Assembly: GCA_027405735.1 (NCBI GenBank)
Contig: JAPEHQ010000008.1
Coordinates: 1 to 64,000 of the forward strand
Source: Mucor racemosus
Lineage: Eukaryota; Mucoromycota; Mucoromycetes; Mucorales; Mucoraceae
DNA: 64,000 bases
Direction of reading: 5' to 3'
A program made the translations under genes and the position numbers. The first letter of the stretch is position 1; every line of letters starts with the position of its first letter. The notes under the pieces were generated by a model. The model saw nothing but the letters and a program-made list of their open reading frames with translations. It did not search any database and was not told the DNA's origin. This document shows positions 10,582 through 20,154 of the stretch, piece after piece.

Positions 10582-11516
10582 TATTGTTCCATTTCAGAAC
10601 CATTAGAGTTTTCAGTGCGCTTACGAGCAGAGTTGAGCAAGAACTTAGCCTTCTTGGGTTCTTTTTCCTCAAAACGAGCCATAGCTTCAGATACAGCAAC
10701 AGCCAATTCTTCGTCACAGATCCATCCTGCAGATACAAAGTATTTACCAACACCACTAACGTTGAGGGGGCGAAGGAAGGACAAAGTTTGCAGGGCACGA
10801 GTGTTAGTAAATTCGTACATTAACGACTCACGGTCATTAATATGGAGGGCATCATATTTGGGATCAGCAATGTGTTGGGGATCCAAGGGATCAAAACCCT
10901 CAATGATTTCGGCTTCGCACTTCTTCATGAGATCAAGAAATTCCTCAACATACTGTGTATGGAGAAGAATACCAATAACGCCAGAGGCAGGGAAACAGAT
11001 GTCTAGGACACGACCAGTATCAACACCAACCTTGCGGAAGGTAGATCGAATTTCAGAGCGTAAAATCTTACCAGAGCGACCAATATATACATATTGGTAT
11101 CCTTGGGGACCTTTAGCAGCAGCCGATTTGAAGAGGCGACCAGCAGCAACTCGCTTTTTAGCAGAGCGGGCGGGATCAGGAAGGTGAGCACCAGATTTAG
11201 CAGCATTAGCATACTTTGCATTGGAGTCTTTGGGTTTGGTAGTAGCTTGTTTAGAGACTTCATTACCTCCTTCAAGCGGAGGGTTGGTGGTGTTCGTAGG
11301 GTGACTGGATAGTTGACCCTGTAATTTTTCAATTACTAGGTCCTTGGTCAAAATATCCTTTTTCAAGGTGTTATTTTCGTTTTCTAACTTTTCCATTCGT
11401 AACAAGAGGCTTTCATGTTGGTGTACCTTCTCCTGTACTGAGGTAAGTTGTTGTTGAAACTGCAAAAGCAACTGTGGCAACTGATGCATATCAAAGTCTT
11501 GTAGATTTTCAAACAT
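10581..11516 (-). CDS. LINE ORF1 protein (copy A)
   Basis: This 311-aa copy is the same as ORF1 of copy B: N-terminal coiled coil, basic middle, no zinc knuckle, and TAATG overlap with ORF2 at 10581. See the copy B entry for function. Confidence 0.8.
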   Translation of the reverse strand: MFENLQDFDMHQLPQLLLQFQQQLTSVQEKVHQHESLLLRMEKLENENNTLKKDILTKDLVIEKLQGQLSSHPTNTTNPPLEGGNEVSKQATTKPKDSNAKYANAAKSGAHLPDPARSAKKRVAAGRLFKSAAAKGPQGYQYVYIGRSGKILRSEIRSTFRKVGVDTGRVLDICFPASGVIGILLHTQYVEEFLDLMKKCEAEIIEGFDPLDPQHIADPKYDALHINDRESLMYEFTNTRALQTLSFLRPLNVSGVGKYFVSAGWICDEELAVAVSEAMARFEEKEPKKAKFLLNSARKRTENSNGSEMEQ

Positions 11517-11738
11517 GGCGATGAAATATTATTCAATAAGGTGCAAATTTAAAGAATAAAATGGAGGTGTCCAACAAGGCTGAAACTTATAAACAATAAA
11601 CTGCTATGGAAGGCGAGTATAATGGTATAGTTTGGAGTCGATTGGTGAACTAGTTGTTGAGATAAATGAGTTTTAATAAAAGATTGAGAAATTTCCTGTC
11701 GAAATGTCTTCAAAAGTTTAGAGAAACGGAAAGAGATG

Positions 11739-11811
11739 GGGGATGTAGCTCAAATGGTAGAGCGCTCGCTTAGCATGCGAGAGGCACTGGGATCGACGCC
11801 CAGCTTCTCCA
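11739..11811 (+). tRNA. tRNA-Ala (anticodon AGC)
   Basis: A 73-nt intronless cloverleaf. The anticodon stem CTCGC/GCGAG closes the loop TTAGCAT (anticodon AGC). The T stem CTGGG/CCCAG closes ATCGACG. The acceptor GGGGATG pairs with CTTCTCC and keeps the G3-U70 pair that identifies alanine tRNA; the discriminator is A. Two oddities: position 6-67 is a T-T mismatch, and the T loop has A instead of T at position 54, weakening the B box. The 5' 14 bases are the segment duplicated between upstream LINE copies. A T6 terminator follows. It is probably transcribed, but a tRNA variant or pseudogene is possible. Confidence 0.85.
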
Positions 11812-11815
11812 CTTA

Positions 11816-11821
11816 TTTTTT
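11816..11821 (+). terminator. RNA polymerase III terminator of tRNA-Ala
   Basis: A run of six T on the coding strand starts four bases after the tRNA 3' end. This is the expected Pol III stop signal. Confidence 0.8.
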
Positions 11822-12735
11822 CTTCTTCGTCCGATTAACGCAAGACGTTTTTCTTTTATTTTTATATTGTTGTTACAAATCGAACATTTATTATCTGAAT
11901 AAACTCTTTTTTTGTTACCCTTGAACTCATCTTTCCAAATCTGTCACAATCTGTCAAAAGTAAAATCAAACACAAATTCAAAGCACGAAGGCTTTGTAAC
12001 AACACCCATATATTCATACAGATTCCTTTTTAATCAAACTTCTGGAGACTCGACTCTCTTTAATCCATAAATTTATTATATAATCCCTGCATTCAAGATA
12101 CGACAACCATTCGATCTTGCAATGACTCACAATTACTCTTATTTTGCCCCAATTATTGGAAGGAGATCAGTTAAAGATTGATCTCGAACATATTATCTAC
12201 CTAGACATAGAAATTATTAGAAACAATTAGAAATTATACAATTATTATAAAAAGGAAGCTATAGACTTCAACCAAATAAAGATCTATCTTATATCTTACA
12301 TACTTTATATCATATCTAAATTGCTCGCTATTCTATTAGTTAGGAGCTCAATTATCTTTTATCCTTTTATATTACTTTACATTATATACTAGATCCCTTG
12401 AACTGTCTTTAGAAGTTCATTGTACCTTTTTCACATTTACATCTTTCGTTTTATATACATTTATATAAAACATTTACTTATTAGTTGGACAACTATAAAC
12501 CTGGTGCTCATTGAATAGACATTATTGCTCTGGCAATATCTATTTTATTTACTTTCGATCCTACTTTCTCTTATTACTTTATCACTTTCACTAGTTACCG
12601 CTCGTAACATTGTGACAAAATCGTTAAACTTCTACGACAATACCATTGCTTCATGAATATTAATAAAACAGCGGATCATAGAAGAAGCTTAATTATTTTA
12701 ATACATGACAACACTAATTATTATTTAAAATAGCA

Positions 12736-12775
12736 TTGGTGTCGAGCCGGGTTTTGCCACGCAAATTTATTAGTA
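12736..12775 (+). repeat. TIR-like dispersed motif, copy 1
   Basis: TTGGTGTCGAGCCGGGTTTT followed by GCC and an AAATTTATTAGTA segment. The same roughly 40-bp block occurs in reverse at 58967-59010, and both halves occur back to back at 14200-14257. It looks like the terminal inverted repeat of a DNA transposon or MITE. Confidence 0.5.
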
Positions 12776-12997
12776 TAAATTGGGCACCACAGCATCCCTC
12801 ATTTAAAACGACCCCAGCTTTTTTATGCAGCCGAAAACAAGCGAAATAACGAGAATATTTGTACTGGTGACCAATTTTAGCAGAATTTTCTGTTTAAAAA
12901 CAGTACAGATCAATTTAACGTTGTTTCAGCTACAAACTTTATTAAATAAAACAAGGATAGTTACTATAGTGATTGTTGATTAAATTCGAAAGATCCA

Positions 12998-13240
12998 AAA
13001 ATGGCCAGCTTAGAATCGAAAAACCGCATTTAAAATGAAAATATCTCGAAAAAATACTAAGGTATTGCAATGATGATTATTAAGTAAAATCTACTTTATT
13101 TTGCATTCTTCACCAGGAAATTTAGGTTTTAGATTGCTGTAAAGACTTTTTTATTTTTTTATAAATTTTGTGAGAGCTCTTTCTGTGATATAGAAATCCA
13201 TGAAGGGACGATTGGTATGCAAAGCTAAAACCATAAGATA
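12998..13240 (+). repeat. Dispersed repeat R2, copy 1
   Basis: About 240 bp that reappears in inverted orientation at 29126-29365 with many small differences. Shared landmarks are the TACTAAGGTATTGCAATGAT stretch and GAGAGCTCTTT. No coding potential or terminal structure recognised. Confidence 0.7.
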
Positions 13241-14199
13241 GTACTCATTAGCGTCTATCCAACGAATTTTATCTCGTCAAAAAATATTGACTTTTCGTCG
13301 AGAAAATTGCGATTGAATGATTGATTTTTGGTGATACAAAAAACGATCGATTTTGGACGAGGATATACAAGGATAAATTTTCGCCGACCAAAAAAAATGA
13401 TGAAAAAAAATTAAAATCCCCACAAAAAATAGGACTACAGCTACGTATAAATACTCATTCTGTAGATAATTTTGTTGCGCATAATGTGAAAACAAAATAT
13501 TTTAGGGTTGTATTTGAATGAAGGGTACTTTTTGATCAAAAACTGTTAAAAATTGACATTAAGTTTACTAGGGATTTTATGAGAAAAACATTTTCAAAAC
13601 CTACACAGATCGATTCAGAATTGAAAACTGAACCCAAGATATTTAATACGCTAGTTCAACTTACTATGCATTTCTGTGAGCAATTAAACATACAAGGTTT
13701 TTTTTGAATTTTTTTGGATTTTTTTTCCATTTGAACACTTTTTTGAATTCAAGCCCAGTCATATGTGCATATCTGATTATACAATTTTATATGGTGATAT
13801 TCAAAATCGGAGCGTGCCCCCATTTCAATAGATAATCAGGAAATAAAAAATGTAAGGCTATATTTGAGATGCTACAGAATATTGACAAAAGATTTATTTC
13901 TATTTATCTTCATTTTTCTATGCATTTCAGCCTTCATCGTCGTTAATATTAAACCTGAAGAATCTGATTATTTTTGATTTTTTACTTTTTTTAATCCAAA
14001 TAACTGGTCTTTCTCTTAACAACTCGCAATATTGACCTGGCGGGTCTCCATTATTGCTTTGGTTGTTGCTTCAAAAATGTTTCTAAGCTTGTTAGAGATA
14101 GCACGATCATTAACATTGACCTAAAGTTGACATAAAATTGATTGTAAAAAATTAAGCATCTGAATTTAAGTGTGAATCTTTTGTATTCACATTAGGGAT

Positions 14200-14257
14200 G
14201 TTGTCGAGCCGAGCTTGTACTAGTAAATTTGGTTGGCAAAATCTGACTTGACAACAA
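14200..14257. repeat. TIR-like motif, palindromic copy
   Basis: Starts GTTGTCGAGCCGAG and ends with CTGACTTGACAACAA, which is nearly its reverse complement. Between them is the ACTAGTAAATTTGG block seen in the other copies. It resembles the two ends of one element brought together by internal deletion. Confidence 0.5.
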
Positions 14258-14289
14258 TGCTAATTCACATTATAGCTTAAAATTTATGA

Positions 14290-15107
14290 TGACTGACTCC
14301 CAAAATCAAATGGTCAGATGAACCAGAAATGATGCAAAAAACAAATTCGTTTAATAGCTCATAAGCTGCAAAATAAGTTGAAATAGCATATTAAATAGTT
14401 TTTGTACAGTTTTAGATTTTATATCCATCGAAACAAAATTCAGGCAAATTTTTTACGTTAGATTCTGCTTAAAATGTAATTGAAATTTTAGAGGCTTTTT
14501 TGAAAATACACATTTTTGAGAATATCTCCACGAAAAGTCAATATTTTAAGAAAAACTAAATTGGGTCTGAGAGAGCCTAACAAGGCTAATGACATGAATG
14601 TAAAAAAAAGTACTGCTCAATTTTCGAATATTTTGAAATCTACTGCAAAAATGTCAAAAAAATGAAGAAAAATAAAAGTACTCAAAATCTTCTCATACTT
14701 CAACATGTTATAGAGCACTTCTAAACAAGTAAGTTTTATTATAAAAAGGTGTTAGTATAGCTTAATTGTTCGTGGAGGTATGAAGGCTCTATATCTTTAG
14801 TTTCTACCAGCGAAACACCTGTAAAAATCTGAAACATTAGCACTAAAAAAGTTGTACCAACTCCAAAAAATAAGATATTTTAGGATACTTGTTTTTAAGT
14901 TAAAGTGAATCATCTTAAGTACATTGGAATATAATTGTTTCTTGGTGTTATTTAGTCAAAAAAAAAGTTGAACAAGGATGAAAAGTGAGACTCAGTTTTC
15001 AAGGAGAAAGCAGTGAGTTTTACCTGTTTTTGAGATATAAAATAAACTTAAAATAGGTAGCATAATACGACCAATTCATATCTATTTAGCAGTGTCTAAA
15101 TTACGAT
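14290..15107 (+). repeat. Dispersed repeat R3, copy 1
   Basis: About 0.8 kb with a diverged direct copy at 44395-45895. Landmarks are GAGAATATCTCCACGAAAA and GGTGTTATTTAGT. The second copy is longer because it carries an insertion of about 0.65 kb. Non-coding. Confidence 0.7.
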
Positions 15108-15593
15108 TATGTTGTATTAATGGTAAACAATAAAACTATGCTACATCAAGTATTTTCTTTCATTATGAGTCCCGATATAAATAGACAAAATCTATATAAA
15201 TCTAGGCAATAGTCTTGGTTCTTTACTTTTTGAAAAGCTAATATATAGTTCAAGAATTATATATACATTTAAAGTTGCTTATTACCTTTGATTTGTTTTC
15301 AAAGATTTTATTTATTAGTTTTTATTACCTATATGCATGTATTAAAGATAAAAGTTAATCGCTACACGGAATTATACCGCATATTCTAAAAAAAAAAAAA
15401 AACATCGATCGAATATATAATACAAAAAATTATGCCGTAAGCTCCTCTTTGTTAGTATTTTTATATAATATTGTAAACATATCATACACACATAATAACT
15501 GACTACATTATTATAATACGAATTTAAAGGTTTATAGTAAAGAAAGCGAAAAAAAGAAAGAAAAAAAAAGCAAAAAAAAAAGGGAGAAATGAT

Positions 15594-17991
15594 CTACCAC
15601 TGTTCCATCATATGCTCAATGTCTCGAAGATGAAAGTATGTTTTGGCGAATTCAGAACAGTTGACAGATACGTCCCATTGCAAGTAGGTTAAGAACACTC
15701 GCTCAATATTGTTACTATTAAAAAAGGTTAGTTTTTGTATAATAAACAAGGCTGATTATATCTTACATAACATCCAAGCCCAATTCTGGGAATATCATGG
15801 CAAAATCAGCATTGAAAATAGCACAATCATCCCAAACTTTAACAGCAGTTAGTAGAGATGACATGATGATCATTCTCCAACTAAAATCCCACAATTTTTG
15901 CTTTGATAAATCCAACATGCGTTTCACATAAATAAATGTAATAATTGCATGTTCAGCGGTCAACTATCATTATATGTATTTAGTGATATGGTCTGATTAA
16001 TTATATACATTTGCTTACCTCTCCACAATCAAATACATATGCCAATTGATCATACACATCATTCCATTCAGTAAGAGGTTCATCTTGATTATAAGGTTCC
16101 ATGTCTTCCATATTAGATTCATTTTCATCGAAAATAATATCACAATCAAATTCGTTCAAGCTATGGTTTCGTTTGATAATACTGTAGAAAGCCCAAGACA
16201 CGCTACAGTAAACCGATTTTAGAGTACTGTATATATATATATATACTATAATATTCAAAAAAATATACCTCTTTAATGTATTTGCCACCTTGTCTCTACT
16301 TTTCTGCTCTTCATGGAATGATTTTTGCCAATCGATATCATAATCCTTAATATTCGAGTACACTGATGTTGATCTTTTATATGCTTTGATATCTTCAATA
16401 TCCAATTGCAATTTTTTATTGATTGGTCTTGGAATACTACTGCGTTGATTTGATTGTTGTTTACTGAAACAGACATATGGAATGTTGTCTTGCATATTGT
16501 TCATATTACCTTCCGTTCGACTTGCACGTATAACAGCTGCTTGACCTTTCATATTATCATCCATAGAAGGTGACCAAACCTCGTGCTTGTAATCAAGAAA
16601 TGCATATGCTTGCTTTGATACTCTCTTTGATAAAAGCTCCTCTTCCTTTTTTTCTTCTTGAGCCGCGAAATAATCTTGGTATTCTTGTGATCTCTCCCAA
16701 ATATCATCCAACAACTTGTCAAACTGCTGTGATTGTGTAGAGTCACCATCCCAGTAAGATGAATTCATTGCACGGCTAAAGCTATCGTGCGAAGGCATAT
16801 ATTGTACACCGTCAATATCATTAGAACAGATAGTTGTTAAACTGTTTGTTATATCATGTTTGCTGTAAATATTTTCTTTCTTTTCTGCGTTGGAGTCGAA
16901 ATCTGTTAATAAAGCAGCTTGTTGTTCTACCATATCCTTTTCTGTCTCTTCTTTCTCTGATGTTACAGAAGTCAGAGATGAAAATGAACGACATGCTGCC
17001 TAATAAAATAGAGTAATTTAAGCAATGATAGCAAACAAATAACTGCAAAAAGAGAACCTACCTTATCATTAGGTGATGCAAAAGATGACTTTTGCTCTTT
17101 ATTCAAAGATAAATGATGTTGAACTGAAAAGGTCTTTTTGAGCTGACTTATGGACGACGATTGAGCTTTCTTTTTAAAGGCTTTTCGCATAGAATTACCC
17201 AATTGATTAAAGATGGTTGAAATACTATGTCCAATGGATCTGGTATCATTGGAAGAAGTAATTGTTGTGATAGCACTGCGGCTTTGGTTGATTTCAGATG
17301 CTGTTTTAAATGTAACACCACCTTCAACAGCATTTGACGATGGATTAATTACTAAATGATCTTGGCCCTCAAAAAATGTAGATGTCAAAGGTGTTAATGA
17401 TTCTTCAATCAAGGATAAAGTGCTCGTATCTGGTATTAAAGGTGGGGTATCTAAAAGGTCAATCATACTTTTGAGTGACACTGGTAATTGAGAGAATGGC
17501 TGTTGTTGTTTGGAAATAAGAGCAGAGGTTGGCTCATCTGCAGCATTTTCAACTAATGGTGTATTTAAGGAAGTATCATCATCTTCTCCGCTGGAAAATG
17601 TTGATCTTGAAGAATTAATTAATGAAGGTGGCAGTTGGTGATTTTTTTCGGAAATTTCAGGTAATTGCATAGGTGTTACTATAGGCTTTGGTTTTAATGA
17701 AAAGGAGCGAGTGGCCCAAGAGCGAAGTGTAGTTTTATTTGATTGATTTTGAAGCTTGTTTTCATTATTATTAACTGCAATACGAGATGAAATGATCCAA
17801 GCGGAAATCATATCCAACATTAAATCTTTTGCATTATCAGGTAAAATTTGGTTTAAAGCTGAATCAATGTTGGGTACAGCATTTTCAAAAATTGAGAGCA
17901 TATCATGAGGAATTAGTGGGTATGTATTGGTATCTATATGATGTTGTTCTTCATTTATTGCCGAACTCGTTTTTGATCGAGTCAAAAACAT
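15594..17991 (-). CDS. Cyclin Y-like protein with long N-terminal extension
   Basis: Five exons (17991-17062, 16999-16269, 16202-16019, 15963-15767, 15714-15594) joined by introns of 51-66 bp give 720 aa in one frame. The last 130 or so residues form a cyclin box. Motifs KVWDD and a following DFAMIFPELG, then ERVFLTYLQWDVSV, are typical of cyclin Y/PCL-like cyclins that bind and activate a CDK (Cdk14/16 or Pho85-type). The first 590 residues are Ser/Thr/Gln-rich, probably disordered and phosphorylated, with no domain I recognise. The stop TAG is at 15596-15594. Its head is separated from the 3' end of the MCM10 gene by only about 130 bp. Kinase partner cannot be read from the sequence. Confidence 0.8.
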
Positions 17992-18125
17992 GCTTAGTTT
18001 TGCAAGGAGTGGAAAGGGTGATGTTCAATAAAAGAGAAATAGAGAGAAATGAGAAGAAATAAAATGATACATAGAGAATGTTTATATATATGTTGTGGAA
18101 TTTATATATTAAGTTGTGGACTGAC

Positions 18126-19655
18126 TTAGAGATATACATAGCGAGGTTTCTTTTGATTCTCATCATCTGTCTTATTAGCTTTACTAAGGGCATCAAAAGA
18201 ACGTTTCTAATAAACCGAAATTAACAATTAAAATCATGTCTTGAACCGATGAATTTACCTTGGCTTGTTCTTCTTCTTTTGTTAATGTTTTGATACCAAT
18301 ACCCATTTTATCTAATGCTTCTTTTGAGAGTACAGTTCCTGAAAATATCATTTTTCTTAACAAATATATAATATATATACATATAAACTTTTTTTCTTCT
18401 TACTCGGTGATTCCTCCTTGATTCCTTTTACTTTTCGGATCATTTCAGCACCGGGATCTCTTCTACCTTTTAAAAATTCCCTATAAATTCTACATGTTAG
18501 AGATCGAGCAACAGTTAGGAAATTAAATTCTATACGTTAATTCTTCTTTTTCAGCTTCTGTTGGTTCCCTTTTTGGTGCCTGTGTCTTTTTAATCAATGT
18601 ACCATCTACAGCTACAAGTCCTTTTCCAGCTAAATAATACGCTTCTTTATTTTTGCTAGACTTTGATGTAGCAAACATTTTTGCAATTGGATCAATTCGT
18701 TTCTCTCTTTTTGATTCATACATGATGGATCCATCAGATTGCTTTTTTTGCGTTGCCCAACGAATATCAAAACCGCTATCGCTGTAAACAACATTTTGTT
18801 TAGTAGTTTCATTCCATTTCAATCAAATCGTTGTTACAAACCCTCCTGCCAACTCCATTCGGCCGTTTTTTGAATAATTACAAACTCTTTCTAAATGTTT
18901 ATCACAATAATCACCAGATCGACTGTGGGCATGTTAATATATAATTTTCGAAAAATACGCATAGAATACTTACATATCAGTCCATTCTGTACATCGAATA
19001 TCTTTTCTGATAGAAGTGATGCATTGAACTAAATCTAAACTCTGTCCTATAACCCACATTTGTTGTATTTGATCAACGTGTAATCCAATGGAATGATATG
19101 TTTCTGTTGGCTTTAATAAAAATGGTCTTTTGATTGCAATGATTGATCCCATTCCAATTGCATTTTGATTACTAGAAAAGGCCCTTCCTGTGATGTATAA
19201 ATTCGAAAATGATCCTCGCATATCTGTTATACGAGTGACACAAAAATCTGACTGAGGGAAGCATTTATCGACAACTCCAATAGTGCCCCAATCTGAAGAA
19301 GGCTTTACTCCCACACGAATTGAGAAATAAAGCTTTGTTCGAGATTCTACATCTCGAACAGGGACAAATTCCACATTTTGTAAGCCTGTATTACATTTTG
19401 CTATAGATACAAGACGTCGTCTTTTTGTTTGGAAGTCAATATTGAACACATCTGATTGAAATCAAAATCTTACTTGATTCGCAAGCCAGTACGTTCATCG
19501 ACATCAACTGAAGGCTCAATAGCTGTTTTGCTAGCTCCAGCTGGTTTTTTGCTTTGCTTTTTGGTTACAGCGCTCTCTTCCTTTCTTGTTTCTTCTCCAA
19601 ATTTTTCTAACAGGTTTAGAAGGTTAGATGAATTGATACACAATTTCAATTTCAT
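18126..19655 (-). CDS. MCM10: DNA replication factor MCM10 homologue
   Basis: Seven exons (19655-19474, 19420-18974, 18922-18842, 18781-18536, 18489-18404, 18338-18259, 18206-18126) give about 400 aa. An N-terminal GLRIK-RRLVS element leads into the OB fold (SDWGTIGVV, LYITGRAF, GMGSIIAIKRP), followed by the zinc-finger cysteines and histidine (RCTEW, YCDKHLERVC) across an exon junction. This is the Mcm10 core that binds ssDNA and the CMG helicase/Pol alpha to start and support replication. The protein is shorter than yeast Mcm10. The start is uncertain: an ATG at 19690 followed by a possible 57-bp intron (GTTTAT...CTGTTAG) is an alternative, but its frame does not join cleanly. Confidence 0.82.
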
Positions 19656-19765
19656 TAATAAACTATCAATGAACCTTCTGAATTTGACATAATTAGAGAG
19701 TTGTATTACTGTGAAAGGTTGTTGGCCCTCTTCTTTTTTTTTTTAGAATGTAATTTAAAAATCTT

Positions 19766-19816
19766 TATCGCGTACATTACCCAATCAGTTAATCCAATTG
19801 TTTGTACGCGCATTGG
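19766..19816 (-). promoter_or_regulatory. Possible G1/S-type promoter elements upstream of MCM10
   Basis: Two CGCG-containing sites (TCGCGTAC at about 19768 and TACGCGC at about 19805) resemble MCB/E2F-like elements. They sit among CCAAT boxes on both strands (19781 and reversed near 19812), 80-150 bp upstream of the MCM10 start. Cell-cycle promoters of replication genes often carry such sites in fungi; the assignment here is inference. Confidence 0.35.
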
Positions 19817-20154
19817 AGTTTCTAAATGCAATTCAGCTTGAGATCTCTCATTTTGTTTAGTTTTAAAGGGGGTTCTCAATGCTTTTCAAGTGAGATATCA
19901 AACAATATTTGCATGGACTATATTGCTATGTGTTTCAAGTACATACAAGAACTTTTTTAACAATAAAAATGCTTAAAAATGATCAATACTTGTGGTATTA
20001 CCGCTTGAATTTTATTGTAATGCCGACATTTTACGTACAAGAACTGTGTATTTACAGTATTACATTAATAGTTATTAAATAAATGAATTTTATTATAGTT
20101 ATCGTTTTCAATATTATAATGCTAATGATGTATTGTTGGAGAAATATTACAGAA

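Larger units (their letters stand above)
6946..11738 (-). mobile_element. tRNA-targeted LINE, complete copy A next to tRNA-Ala
   Basis: This is the complete copy nearest the tRNA gene, with the same organisation as copy B. Its 5' end lies directly against the tRNA 5' end, so LINE and tRNA are transcribed divergently. One extra G (five Gs instead of four) marks this junction; it may be a non-templated base added at 5'-end joining or part of the flank. Confidence 0.92.
11822..15593. other. Gene-free AT-rich interval with decayed repeats
   Basis: No convincing gene. It contains one copy each of dispersed repeats R2 (12998-13240) and R3 (14290-15107), two copies of a TIR-like motif (12736, 14200), and homopolymer runs. 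A stretch from 11995 (TGTAAC) to 12609 (GTAACA) has LTR-like ends, a TATA-like TATAAAAAGG and an AATAAA, but no target duplication, so it is not called. The small ORFs near 13277-13521 on both strands look accidental. Confidence 0.6.

Noticed and set aside
11995..12609. A ~615-bp solo LTR (TGTAAC...GTAACA)
   Set aside because: No target duplication and no second copy in the window; the internal signals alone are common in AT-rich DNA.
19450..19473. A 22-bp intron in MCM10 (GTAAG...ATCAG)
   Set aside because: It is shorter than any other intron here and puts the next exon out of frame. Extending to the AG at 19421-19422 gives 53 bp and restores the conserved GLRIK-RRLVS junction.
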